Of a stretch of DNA of 64,000 nt, positions 47,641 through 59,200 are shown piece after piece. This stretch comes from Papio anubis (taxonomy: Eukaryota > Chordata > Mammalia > Primates > Cercopithecidae). Numbering within the stretch: position 1 is the stretch's first letter; each line of letters opens with the position of its first letter. The notes beneath the pieces were generated by a model. That model was given only the letters and a program-made list of their open reading frames with translations, was not told where the DNA came from and did no database searches. Position numbers and translations under genes: made by a program. The DNA is taken from positions 99,212,043 through 99,276,042 of the forward strand of contig NC_044981.1 of NCBI RefSeq assembly GCF_008728515.1. The letters run 5' to 3'.

Positions 47641-48807
47641 AAAGCATGGAAACTAGATGAGGTTGTCTTCAGAGAGCAGTTCTGTGAAAGCACTACTTTG
47701 GTGGAGATTTCAATTGATCAGAGGAGCTGGAGTGTGGCCCATGGGAGCAAGTAGTTGAACAGAAATTGAGGTGGTCATAGCTGGGACCTGGAGGCAAGCT
47801 GTAAGGTAATATAAAGGTAGTAAAGTTGCCTGGAGTTGCTAGGGCATCTTGCTATCATTTCTCTCATACGATTTTCCCCACGCAGGTGTTTTGTTTTCAT
47901 TTGCTGGTGGTTAGTTCCTTGTCATGACAAATTCTGAAATTCAGAACTGATTCAGATCATAACCCCAGTTAACAATAAATTGCTACTTGCTTCCAGTTTA
48001 TATCTTTCCCATGAGAAGTGTGGGAGGAGAAGACGTTCCTCCAGAAAGCGTAATCAAGGTATTCCTGAGTCCCCTGTCTTCATGCAATCACTTTATTTTA
48101 AAAGCTTCTTCTAATTCTACAACATTAACTGAGGAACAAAAATAAACACTTGTGAATCAAGTGTTTTTCAGATAAAGATAATCAAAGTAGTTGATAAAGA
48201 GAATCCAGGGAGTAAAGGCATTAGAGGAAAAGATTCTTTTGAATTAGAAATTGAGATCATCTAGCGTCTCAATGTTTTCTTATTAGGTTATACAGGTATA
48301 ACAAAAATAGAACAATGTCTTATTAGCTGAACCCAAATATATCTTATTACTGTATAGGAAAGTGATGTTTAAAATCCAAAGCAAAGAGCCTGATTTTTTT
48401 TTTCCTTTTCAAGAGAAAATGTCTACATGGTAAATACAAACTACTCGATTGAATATAATGGTATAAAAACCATATATGTCAATATTATCCACATTTATAA
48501 CAGATTAAGTAGAATAATTAGAATAAGCCCTAAATAGAGAATGGGAAAAAACTGAGTTCTTCTCCTAGAAAAGGGCAAAAAGCAAATGTATTCTAATCAA
48601 AGTGACTTTATATACCATTGTTCCTTAAAGTGTTACTGCATTTTGGTATGAAATATTTCAAAGAGTATACTTGTCAGAAAGTCATCTTATGTCTTCAGGG
48701 GAGCAAATGATCCATGTCATAAGTTAGAGTTAAGGGTTCATATATTTTTGTTACATAGTATGCACCATGCAACAAAAATATTCTCCTCTATAAGAACATT
48801 TTCATCT
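47641..48807. other. Unassigned DNA
   Basis: Nothing firm. 47641-47760 may continue the L2 copy. Confidence 0.4.
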
Positions 48808-48960
48808 GATCAATAAATATTTGGATAAGGTACACCATGATAGGTACTGTTCTGGAAACCATCCATAAGTCAAGGATGGTGAATGGGAAGTAAACTTAGT
48901 ATTGACTCAACTGTAAAGGCTATCCCAGATGAAAGAACCTATATATTTATGTGTTATTCC
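48808..48960 (-). mobile_element. L2 3'-end relic
   Basis: 'tgatcaataaatatttggat' and 'gataggtactgttctggaaa' match the reverse complement of the L2 3' end (caataaatatttattgagc ... caggcactgttctagg). Confidence 0.45.
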
Positions 48961-49414
48961 CAGAAGGTAACCAACCCTGACATAAATAATAACTAAATTG
49001 CTAGCTAAGCAAAGATGTTAAACAAGGCAGATGCACAAAAATTAAAACAATTAAGGCAAAATCCCAAATAACCAGTATGAACCTGGTTATTTACATTTTG
49101 TTATAAATTGTGCCAATCAGGATGAATCAAACTCAGTGGAAAACTGCTAACCTTAACTCTCCTAAATTTAGAAGGTCATGGCTGGTTAATTGCATAATTA
49201 GAGAGGTATCATTAATCTTAATAGCTTCTATTGCTTTTCTCTCTACCCAGAATATTCAAGTCAGTTAATCAGATAAAGGAAATGAGCATCTCGTCTTTCT
49301 CAGAGAAGTCTAGCCAGACAAGGGAAACCAGTGCAATACCTTTGTGTTCTCAACTCCATAGCAGGTAACTGAAAAATGCTTTACTTATGGAAGCTGCTCA
49401 CGCAAGGCAGTATC
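48961..49414. other. Unassigned DNA
   Basis: Nothing recognised. Confidence 0.45.
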
Positions 49415-49581
49415 CAGGCCACGAAGATTAGATTATTGTAACTCCCTGTTGGCTGACTTGTTCCATAAGGCCTTACATAAACTCCAGCTGGTGAAGGACA
49501 AAGCTGCCATGTTCCCTCTGAAAAGGGCAGAATTAATCAAAATATATTTCTCCCTATCTGAAACCCCAATGTTAGCTATTG
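49415..49581 (+). pseudogene. CR1/L3 LINE reverse-transcriptase C-terminal relic
   Basis: In frame from 49425 the sequence reads 'RLDYCNSLLADLF', then 'HKALHKLQLVKD' and on to a stop at about 49579. 'RLDYCNSLL' followed by 'LHKLQLVQN'-like sequence is the hallmark of the region after the reverse-transcriptase domain in CR1-clade LINEs (L3, CR1) and the related L2. I favour CR1/L3. Over 50 codons remain open, which is notable for a family long inactive in mammals, but chance retention over so short a stretch is possible. Ends are undefined. Confidence 0.65.
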
Positions 49582-49949
49582 GTTAAAAAATAAAGTAGTG
49601 TCCCGATTTTCAAATTACTCTTTTAATTCAAGGGGTAATATCTGGCCCAACTCCAATGTGCTTTTTACAACCTCTTAGCAATTCATGTTTCCTGGCCAGC
49701 TTCTGAACTCTGCTGAAGCAAATCTGCTTCGTGTCCCAAGACCATTTCAGGGCTTTATGAAACAAGGGTATTTCTATAATCTCAACCATGTGGAGGTCTG
49801 CTTTGATTACAATGCATTAGGTTCGAAATACATTGATTTAGATAAAACTTTATAGCAAGTATTTCTCAGAACAATATAGAATGGTGTCATTTTATTTCTC
49901 ATTACCCACAGGTAATTAGACATTTTCCTTACAGATTGGGACTTCAAAT
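49582..49949. other. Unassigned DNA
   Basis: May contain more of the CR1-like element; nothing firm. Confidence 0.4.
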
Positions 49950-50043
49950 AATATTTGATCTATACGTTCCAAGTCATTGAGCTAAAATCAATTACTAGTC
50001 ATTGAGCTAAAATCAATTACTTGGAATGTATGGATCAAATATT
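49950..50043. repeat. Inverted-repeat hairpin around a 25-bp tandem repeat
   Basis: Left arm 49950-49974 and right arm 50019-50043 are reverse complements with two mismatches in 25 bp ('aatatttgatctatacgttc' against 'gaatgtatggatcaaatatt'). Between and overlapping them is an exact tandem repeat, 49972-49996 and 49997-50021, with unit beginning 'agtcattgagctaaaatc'. The centre is the palindrome 'actagt'. Confidence 0.95.
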
Positions 50044-50320
50044 CTTTAAAGAGGTATCAGCTAGCATGCAGAAGCATACACACAGGGACACATACACCCA
50101 CAAACTATTTATATTTCCAAGCTGTAAATTCAACAGAGAAATACAGGAATTTTTGCAATTGAGTCTGTTCCCTTGGTGAGTAGCCAAATCAAACTTTACT
50201 AACTGAAAGCAAAACAAATTAACAAGGGCATACAAATTTTGGGTATATAACAATACAGCCAAGTGTGCAATGTTTATTAATCAGAGCTGAAGATACAGGT
50301 AAGAAAAACTTTGTAACACT
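50044..50320. other. Unassigned DNA
   Basis: Nothing recognised. Confidence 0.45.
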
Positions 50321-50641
50321 TGGCTGGGCACAGTGGCTCACGCCTATAATCCCAGCACTTTGGGAGGCCGAGGTGGACAGATCACTTGAGGTCAGGAGTT
50401 CGTTTGAGATCAGCCTGGCCAACGTGGTTTTAGACTCTGTCTCCACTAAAAATACAAAAATTAGCCAGGTGTGGTGGCGGACACTTTTAATCCCAGCTAC
50501 TGGAGAGGCTGAGGAAGGAGAATTGCTTGAACCCAGGAGGCGGAATCTGCAATGAGCTAAGATCACGCCACTGCAGTGGAGCCTGGGCGACAGAAGGAGA
50601 CTCTGTCTTGGGGAAAAAAAAAATAAAAAAATAAAAATAAA
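50321..50641 (+). mobile_element. AluS-like, full length
   Basis: Complete dimer from 'tggctgggcacagtggctca' to an A-rich tail with AAAAATA units. It carries small insertions ('gagttcgtttgagatcagc') and 'cactgcagtggagcctgg' in place of 'cactgcactccagcctgg'. No clear target duplication. Confidence 0.92.
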
Positions 50642-50984
50642 ATGTTGAAACGCAAAAAAGTCAATGAGAAACTTGCTATTCACACTGAGAATTCTAAGAA
50701 AGTCTGAAGGCTATTCCAGAGCTAGAGACCTGCTGAGTCTCTTCAGTGGAACAGTTTCCATTCAGATTTCTTTCCAAGAGCTCATCAGTCCAGAAGACTT
50801 GAATAGACATTTAAAATTTTAATAAGCTTTCCCTAATATGAGAGGGAATATGAAGTCACCCCTTCATATTCCAATGCCAGTAGAGCCAACAATGTTCTTT
50901 CTTGGATTTATGATAAAAATGAACAAATAACAACAATATTGGCATTATCATTGCCAATGATGGTGAAAGATAAGGATTCACCAT
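50642..50984. other. Unassigned DNA
   Basis: Nothing recognised. Confidence 0.45.
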
Positions 50985-51100
50985 CTATTGAAAACCTATT
51001 TTAATGTATTATGTTCTACTAAGCATTTTATATGCATTATCTTATTTATACTTTATAACAAACTTGCAAGGTATACGTCATTATTCTGCTACTTTGTTTT
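50985..51100 (-). mobile_element. MIR/L2-like relic
   Basis: 'ctactaagcattttatatgc', 'attatcttatttatacttta' and 'taacaaacttgcaaggtata' align with the reverse complement of the MIR 3' half. Confidence 0.5.
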
Positions 51101-51471
51101 CTTTCTTTACTAAGTCAAATATTGTAAACATAAAAACATATTAGGAAAAATCAGCATAATTAAATATTTTCTGCAATACATAAAACTAATCATTAATTTC
51201 TAATATCATAGGCTATTAATATTTTCAACAAGTAGGCAGATTCCAGAAACAAGTCCAAACTTGAAGAAAGCAACCAACAAAGCATAATTTTTTTTTTTTA
51301 CTTTTCATCTTTGCTCTGAAGGCAGCAACATTTGCAGGAGGGTGCAGAGAGGCTACAGCCTCAGGAATAAGCCAGATATCTTCCTAGGTTAAAGAACATG
51401 GGAAAGAAGCCTGTAGCAACCAGCACTGCTGGAGAGTAGTTGTGGAGATGGGTATGAAGAGGGAAACTCAG

Positions 51472-51500
<29 letters not shown>
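51472..51500 (+). repeat. Poly(A) tract, 29 A
   Basis: Uninterrupted A29. It lies upstream of the HAL1/L1M ORF1 region and does not mark the end of an element I can identify. Confidence 0.95.
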
Positions 51501-51502
<2 letters not shown>

Positions 51503-51700
51503 AGCCAACAAGGGGAGTCAAATGACTAAAAAAATTGAGTCAAGTATATATTTGACCCATGTGTTTCCATTCCTCGATTACACATTTACCCGTCGGACTT
51601 CATGCAGTCTGAAGCGAGGCTTTAATTACCAGGTACCCTAAGTTGAGAAAGAGTTTATAATTGGAGTCTATCCAATGTAATTGCCTGCTAAATCAAAAAC
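51501..51700. other. Possible 5' part of the HAL1/L1M unit
   Basis: Position and composition fit a LINE 5' UTR, but I cannot match it directly. Confidence 0.3.
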
Positions 51701-52715
51701 ATTTACACTCTTCAGGGGACTGTAGCAGAATCTAGAGTCCTCACAACAAAACGTCACAATGTACAAAATACAAAATTACTCAACATATGAAGAACCAGGA
51801 AAGTTGACCTACTCTCAACAGAAATAAAATCAAGAAATGGTAATCCCAAGATGATAGCAGGTATTGAAATTTTTAGAGAAAAACTTTAGGGTAGCTATTA
51901 TGATCATGCAAATTAGGCAAGAGAAACTTCATTAATAATGAATCAAAAGTGACTACATTTTAACAGAGAAATAGAAAACATTAAAAAGAACCAAAGTAAA
52001 TTTAGAACTGAAAAGTACATCTCAAAACACACAAATAACAACACCAGATAAGCCTAATTGTAGAATAACAGAATGGTGATGACAGAGAAAGATAGTGAAA
52101 TTCACGATGGATTCATAGAGTTTATCCACCTGAGTAGGAGAAAAAAAAAAATGAAGAAAACATGGACAGAGCCTTAGGTAACTGTGACATAATATTGAAA
52201 GGTCTGACGTAAACATAATCGAAGGTGCAGAAGAAGAGGAAGAATGAGGCAGAAAAAAATGTTTAAAAAATAACGCCTGAACACTTCTTAAATTTGGTTA
52301 ATGACATAAATACACAGATTCAATAAGCTCAGAACATCAGAAGCAGAATAAATAAGAACAACACATAGATGTATCCAAACTAAATTACTGAAAACCAATG
52401 AGAAAGGGAAAATTTTCAAAGTAGTCAGAGAACAATGAAATACTGCATCAAGGGAACAAATATAATGAATGAATAAAGATTTCTCAAAAAGTATTGAGGC
52501 CAGAAGACCATGGTAAGTATCTCTAAAGTGCTGGTAAAAACAAAAAAAAAAAAAAAGAAAAGAAAGAGAAAGAAAAATGGAAATCCAGAATCTTGTGTCT
52601 GGCTAAATTATCCTTCTAGAATAAAGGTGAAATAAAGATATTTTCAGATAAATAAAAATTAAGAAAATTTTCCATTACACTATGCTGTAGGAAATGCTAT
52701 TAAAAAATAAAAGTT
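51700..52715 (+). mobile_element. HAL1/L1M ORF1 relic
   Basis: Colinear with old L1 ORF1: 'gggtagctattatgatcat', 'gaggaagaatgaggcagaaa', 'aaattactgaaaaccaatga', 'gtattgaggccagaagacca' and 'ttccattacactatgctgta', with a purine-rich expansion at 52540-52580. Stops and indels break the frame. The sequence after the AluY (53041-53340) looks like LINE 3' UTR rather than ORF2, which favours HAL1, the ORF1-only element. Confidence 0.75.
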
Positions 52716-52995
52716 GCCGGGCGCCTTGGCTCACGCCTGTAATCCCAGCACTTTGGGAGGCCGAGGCGGGCGGATCACGAGGTCAGGAGATCCAGACCAT
52801 CCTGGCTAACACAGTGAAACTCTGTCTCTACTAAAACTACAAAAAATTAGCCGCGTGTCGTGGTGGGCGCCAGTAGCGCCTACTACTCGGGAGGCTGAGG
52901 CGGGAGAATGGCGTGAACCCGGAAGGCGGAGCTTGCAGTGAGCCGAGATAGCGCCACTGCACAGCAGCGTGGGCGACAGAGTGATACTCCGTCTC

Positions 52996-53032
<37 letters not shown>
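52716..53032 (+). mobile_element. AluY, full length, young
   Basis: Complete dimer with many CpGs kept: 'ggccgaggcgggcggatcac', 'gaggtcaggagatccagacc', 'gagaatggcgtgaacccgga'. The tail is a regular (AAAT)n array. 'aataaaagtt' before and 'aataaaagagtt' after are the probable target duplication. Y subfamily. Confidence 0.95.
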
Positions 53033-53034
<2 letters not shown>

Positions 53035-53040
53035 AAGAGT

Positions 53041-53340
53041 TATTTACCTGAAAATGAGAGCAGAGTGAAATTCAGTCCTTAAAACACTAATACAGATTAT
53101 TGGAAATTTTTGATTTGTGAATAAATATAAACAATATATTTCCTCTTAATTTATTTAAAATTCATATGTGTGTTGAAACAAAATTTATAGGATCATCTTA
53201 TGGGGTTTATAATGTATGCAGACGTAGTATGCACACCATTTACATTATCGGTGGTGATGGAAGTAGTAAATGAATCATTAAGGTGCAAGGTTTTTACATT
53301 TATGTAAAGTAAATATTAGCTTAAGAGGTAAATTATTGAT
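53041..53340 (+). mobile_element. HAL1/L1M 3' region after the AluY
   Basis: 'tgaaacaaaatttataggat' and 'tttataatgtatgcagacgt' match the sequence that follows ORF1 in HAL1-type elements. Confidence 0.55.
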
Positions 53341-53907
53341 TTCTAAAGTAAAGTATTGTTTGTTTTTTAACCTTTCAATTTATTTATTATTATTTTTTAA
53401 ATAGATCTAATCTTTTAGAGCAGATTTAGGTTCAAAGAAAAATTGTGCTGGGTTCCCTATACTGTCTGTCCCATCACGTGCACAGTTTCTCTTATTATTA
53501 ACGTCTCGCTTTAGTGTGGTTCTTGTGCCACAACTGATGAACCAATATTGATAAATTATTATTACCCAAAGTCCATAGTTTTCATTAGAATTCACTCTTT
53601 GTGTTATACAGTTCTCCAGATTTTGACATATGCATAACATCATATGTTTACATTTATAGTATCATACACAATAGTTTCACTGTCCTAAAAATCCGCAGTG
53701 CTCCACTTATTCATCTTTTCTCCTTCCCCCTGAAATTTTGGAACTAATGATCTTTTTACTGTCTTATAGTTTTGGGTTTTCAGAGTATAATAGAGTTGAA
53801 ATCATACAGAACATAAAGATTTTTCAGCTGACTTCTTTGATTTAGCAAAATGCACTTAGTGTACCCCAAAATCTTTTGGTGGCTCAATAGTTCATTTTTT
53901 TAAATAG

Positions 53908-53995
53908 ACTATTTTTAGAGCAGTTTTTGGTTTACAGCAAAATTTAGTAAAACATTCAGAGATTTCCCACATACAGCACAGCCCTTTAAAAATTA
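53908..53995 (-). mobile_element. Extra L1 3'-terminal segment nested in L1MA
   Basis: 'tatttttagagcagtttttg', 'gtttacagcaaaatttagta' and 'gagatttcccacatacagca' repeat the 3' terminus already present at 53390-53460. The host L1 is colinear on both sides ('caatagttcat' before, 'actgaataacattcc' after), so this is an inserted ultra-short L1 3' end or a local duplication. Confidence 0.8.
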
Positions 53996-55070
53996 CTGAA
54001 TAACATTCCAATGTACTAATGTATCATAGTTTATTTATCCATTTACTTATTGAAGGAAATCTTGCTTGCTTTCAATTGGAACTTATGAATAATAAATACT
54101 GCTGTAAATGTTCTTGTGTAAGTTTTTGTGTGGATATACATCTTCAATTCATTTGGGTAAATATCTAGGAGCATGATTGCCAGATCACATTGTAAGCCTA
54201 TGTTTATAGCCTTGTAAGAAAGTAACAGACTGTCTTCCAAAGTGGCTATACCATTTTGCATTCCCATCAGCACTGAATGAGTGTTCCTATTGCTCCACAT
54301 CATTGTCAGCACTTGGTGTTGACAGGATTTTAGATTTTATCCATGTCAAGTGGTGCATAGTGGTATTTCATTTTTGCTTTAATTTGCAATTCCCTAGTGA
54401 CCTATACTGTTGAGCATCGTTCTTATCCTTGTTTGCCATCTGTATGTCTACTTGGATTAGGTGTTTGTTTGCATCTTTTGCCCATTTTTATATTTGGTTG
54501 TTTCCTTATTCTTGAGTTTTAAGAGGTTTTATTTTGGGTGTGCTTTTGATTTTGGTTTGGTTTTTTTTCAGTCCTTCATCAGATGCGGGCTTTGCGAATA
54601 TTTTCTCCCTGTCTGTGTCTTGAATTTTCACTCCCTTAACACTAGCTTTTGCAGAGCAGAAGTTTTAAATTTTAATGAATTCCAACTTATCAATCTTTTA
54701 TTTCATGAATCATGTTTTTGGCGCTGTATCAGAAGAGTCATCACCAAACTCAAATCGTTTAGATTTTCTCCTATATTACCTTGTAAAAGTTTTATACTTT
54801 TGTTCTTTACATTTAGGTATATGATTCATTTTGAGTTAACTTTTGTGAGAGGTATAAAGTCTGGGTCTAAATTCATTATTTTTTTTGCATGTGAATGCCT
54901 AGTTGTTCCAACACTATGTATTAAAAAGATAATCCTTTCTTTATTGAATTGCATCTGCTCCTTTGCCAAGGATCAGTTGACCATATTTGCATGGGCATAT
55001 ATCTGGGGTCCAATGTGTTCCATTGACCCATTCATCTATTCTTTCACTAGTATCATATTCATGTGTGTGT

Positions 55071-55287
55071 TTTTTTTTTTTTTTTTTTTGCTTTGTTTTG
55101 TTTTGTTTTTGTTTTGTTTTGTTTTGTTGAGACAGTCTCGATCTGTCACCCTGGGTGGAGTGGAGTAGTGCAATCATGGCTTACTGTAGCCTCAACCTCC
55201 CAGGCTGTGGGGATGCTTCCACCCCAATCTCCTGAGTAACTGGGACCACAGGCACATGCCACCATGCCCAGCTAATTTTTGTATTTT
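55071..55287 (-). mobile_element. 5'-truncated AluJ-like element, antisense
   Basis: T tract, then TTTTG units, then 'gagacagtctcgatctgtca', 'caatcatggcttactgtagc', 'caggcacatgccaccatgcc', ending in 'gctaatttttgtatttt'. The wording of the 'atggcttactgtagcctcaa' box is J-type. L1MA resumes directly at 'gattaaagtagctttatag'. Confidence 0.88.
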
Positions 55288-56264
55288 GATTAAAGTAGCT
55301 TTATAGTAAGTCTTGAAGTTGACTAGTGAGTGGCCTCTGACTTTTTTCTGTATGGCGTTAGCTATTTGTGGTATTTTACTTTTCCATAGAAACTGTAGAA
55401 TCTGTTTTGTCAAAAGTCACAAAATAACTGCTGGCATTTTGATTGGCATTGCATTGACTCTACAGATCAAGCTGGGAAAAACTGATATTTTAACTATATT
55501 GAGTTTTCATATCCATGAACATGTATTACTCTTCAATTACATAGATCTTTGAATTTTACATCAAGGTTTTACAGTTTTCCTATTATATAACTCATACACA
55601 TTTTGTTAGATTTGTACCTTAAATTTTATTTTGTGGGAGTGCTAATGTAAATGGTGTTATGCTTTTAGTTTTAAATCACAATTCTTTATTGCTAATATAT
55701 AAGAAAGCAATTGACTTTTGTATATTAATCTTTTATCCTTATTATATTTGCTTATTAGTTCCATGAGAGTTTTGTTGTTTTTGATTCCTTGAAATTTTCA
55801 ACAAAGACAAGCATATCACTTGCATACAAAGACAGTTTTACTTCTTTTTCTCCTATCTGTATATCTTTTATTTCCTTTTCTTAATTATTTGAATTCAATA
55901 GGATTTCCAGTATAATGCTGAAAAAGGTGGTGAGAAAGGACATCTTCAAATTGTCCCCAATTTTTAAAGAAAAGCATTTAATTTCCCACCATTATCAAGA
56001 AGGCTTTTATAAAGGTTCTTCATCAAGTTGAGGAAGAACCCCGTATTCCTAGTTTTCTGACTGTTTTATATATATATATATTATAAAATTTATATATATA
56101 TGTATCAGTCATGAATGAGTTTTTATCATGAATGAGTTTTAGATTTGGTCAAATGCTTTTTTTTTAAGTAAGAGGAAAAATTAATTTAAAGCTAAGTTAG
56201 TCCATTTTTAGAACATAGACATGAGAATAGTTTCCCATCTGATGCAATTGGATAAACCAGCTAC

Positions 56265-59200
56265 TTTTTTTTTTTTTTTTTACAATTTCAACTTTTATTT
56301 TAGAATCAGAGATATATGTGCAGGTTTATTAAGGGACATACTGTGTGACACTGAGGTTAGGGATACAAATGATCCAACACTCAGATAATGAACACAGTAC
56401 ACAACATTAGCTTTTTAACCCTTTACCCTCTTCCACCCTCCCCATTCTACTAGTCCGCAGTATCCATAATTGTCATCTTTATGAGTACCCACTGTTTGAT
56501 TCCTACTTATAACTAAGAACATGTGGTATTTGGTTTTCTGTTTTTGTGTTACTCACTTAGGATAATGGCCTCCAGCTTCATCCATGTTGCTGCAAAAAAA
56601 AGTGATTTCATTCTTTTTCATAGCTGCATTGAATACCATGGTGCATATGGGCCATATTTTCTTCATCCAGTTCAATATTGATGGACACCTAGGTTGATTC
56701 AATGACTTTAGTACTGAGAATAGTGCTACAATGAACATATGAGTGCATGTGTCTATTTTGTAGAATAATTAATTTTCTTTTGAATATGTATTAAGTAAGG
56801 GGATTGCTAGGTCAAATGGTAGTTCCTTCTATAGTTCTTTGAGAAGTCTCCAAACTGCTTTCCACAGTGGCTGAACTGATTTCTATTCCCACTAATAGTG
56901 TATAAGCCTTCCCTTTTCTTCACAACCTTGCCAGTAACTATTGTTTTTTGACATTTTAGTAATAACCTTTCTGACTGATGAGAAATGGTATTTCATTGTG
57001 ATTTTCATTTGCATTTCTCTGATGATTTGTGATGGTGAGCATTTTTTCATGTTTATTGGCCACTTGTATGTCTTCTTTTGAGAAGTGTCTGTTCATGTAT
57101 TTTGTCTACTTGCTAATGACATTGTTTGGTTTTTGCTTGTTGAATTGTTTAAGTTTCTTATAGATTCTGGATATTAGACTCTTGTCAGATGCATAGTTTG
57201 AGAATATTCTGACACCCATTCTGTAAGATGTCAGTTTATTGATAGTTTCTTTTGCTGGGCAGAAGATCTTTAGTTTAATTATGTTGCACTCATCAAATTT
57301 TGTTTTTGTTGCAATTGCTTTTGAGGATTTAGTCATAAATTATTTCCCAAGGCCAATATCCAGAATGGTGTTTCATAGGTTTTCTTCTAAGATTCTTATA
57401 CTTTGAGGTCTTACATTTAAATCTTAAATCCATGTGAGTTAATTTTTGGATATGGGAAAAGAAAGTCATCCAGTTTCATTCTTCTGCATAGGGCTAATCA
57501 GCTATCTCAGCACCATTTATTAAGTTGGAAGCCCTTTCCCCATAGCCTAGTTTTGTTAAATTTATTGAAGATCAGATGGCTACATTTGTGCAGCTTTATT
57601 TCTGGGCTCTCTATTCCATTCCATTCATCTATGTGTCTGTTTTTATATCAGTCCTATGCTGTTTGGGTTACTGTTGCCTTAAAGGATAGTTTGAACTCGG
57701 CCAGCTTTGTTCTTTTTGCTTTGGAATGCTTTGGCTATTTGGGATTTTTGTTGTTGTTGTTGTTCCATACAACTCGTAGAATTTTTTTTTCTAATTCTAT
57801 AAAAATGAATTTGGTAGTTCAATAGGAATAGTATTGAATCTATAGATTGCTTTGGGCAATATGACTATTTTAACAGTATAGATTCTTCCTATACACAATC
57901 ATGTAATGTTTTCCTATTTATTTGTGTCATCTATGATTTTTTCAACAGTGCTCTGTAGTTCTTCTTATAGTGATCTTTTCCCTACTAGTTAAGGTATTTA
58001 TAGGTATTTTGCTTATGTGGTTGCGGGGGCGGCGGCTATTGCAAATGGGATTGCATTCTTGAGTTGGTTCTCAGTTTGAACATTATTGGTATATAGAAAT
58101 GCTGCCAATTTATATACATTCATCTTGTATCCTAAATTTTTACTGAAGTTGTTTATCTGTTACAGGAGCCCTTCAGCAGAGTCTTTAGGATTTTCTAGAT
58201 ATAGAACCATATCATCAGTGAAGAGACATAGTTTGACTTTTTTCCCTATTTGGATGTCTTTTATGTTTTTCTTTTTCTTTATTGCTCTGGCTAAGACTTC
58301 CAATACTATGTTTAATAGGAGTGGTAAGAGTGGACATTCTTTATCAAGGGGAGTGCTTCTAGATTTTGCTCATTCAGTATGATGTTGGCTGTGGGTTTGT
58401 CATAGAGATATGTTCCTTTATGCCTAGTCTGTTGAGGCTTTTTATCGTAAAGAGATGTTGTATTTTATTGAACAGTTTTTCTGCATCTATTGAGATGATC
58501 ATATGTTTTTTACTTTTAATTCTATTCTTTAATTCTATTCATGTGGTCAATCACACTTATTGATTTGCATATGTTGAACTAAACTTGCATCCTAGGAATA
58601 AAGCCTACTCGATTGTGGTGAATTAACTTTTTGATGTGTTGCTAGATTTGATTTGCTATATTTTGCTGATTTTTATATCTCTGTTCATCAGAGGTATTGG
58701 CTTGCAGTTTTCTTTTTTTGTTTTATCTTTGCCAGGTTTTGGTTTCAGGGTGATGATGGATTCGTAGAATGAGTTATACAAGAGTCCCCTCTCCTTGATT
58801 TTTTGGAATAGTTGCAGTAGAATTGGTACCAGCTCTTCTTTGTATGTCTGATGGAATTCAGATATGAATCTGGGTCTTTTTTGGTTGGTATGTTTTTTAT
58901 TACTGATTCAGTTTCAGTACTTGATATTGATCTGTTCAGGAATTCAATCTCTTCCTCTTAAATATTGGGAGAGTGTTTTTTTCCCCCAGGAATTTATCAA
59001 TTTCTTCTAGATTTTCTAGTTGGTGTGCATAGAACTGTTCATAATAGTCTCTGGAGATTTTTTTTGTCTTTCTATGGTATTAATTGTAACGTTGCCTTTC
59101 TAACTTATGATTGTGCTTATTTGGATTTTCTCTCTTTTTTACTTTGTCAATCTAGCTAGCTGTCTTTTGATCTTCTTTATTTTTTCAAAGAGTCAACTCC

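Larger units (their letters stand above)
53375..56170 (-). mobile_element. L1MA-like LINE, 3' end and ORF2, antisense
   Basis: Antisense L1 from the 3' UTR inward: 'tagagcagatttaggttcaa', 'attacccaaagtccatagtt', 'tggcattgcattgactctac', 'tcatcaagttgaggaagaac', 'atcatgaatgagttttagat'. It covers the 3' UTR and roughly the C-terminal half of ORF2 on the minus strand, with many frame breaks. Interrupted by a short extra L1 3' end at 53908-53995 and an AluJ-like fragment at 55071-55287. The 235-codon + frame at 54461-55168 is antisense and not a gene. Confidence 0.88.

Noticed and set aside
50219..50683. 154-codon open frame on - strand
   Set aside because: Antisense of the AluS at 50321-50641.
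54461..55168. 235-codon open frame on + strand
   Set aside because: It is antisense to L1MA ORF2 and runs through an AluJ-like fragment; its hydrophobic, Phe-rich composition is what reversed L1 sequence gives.
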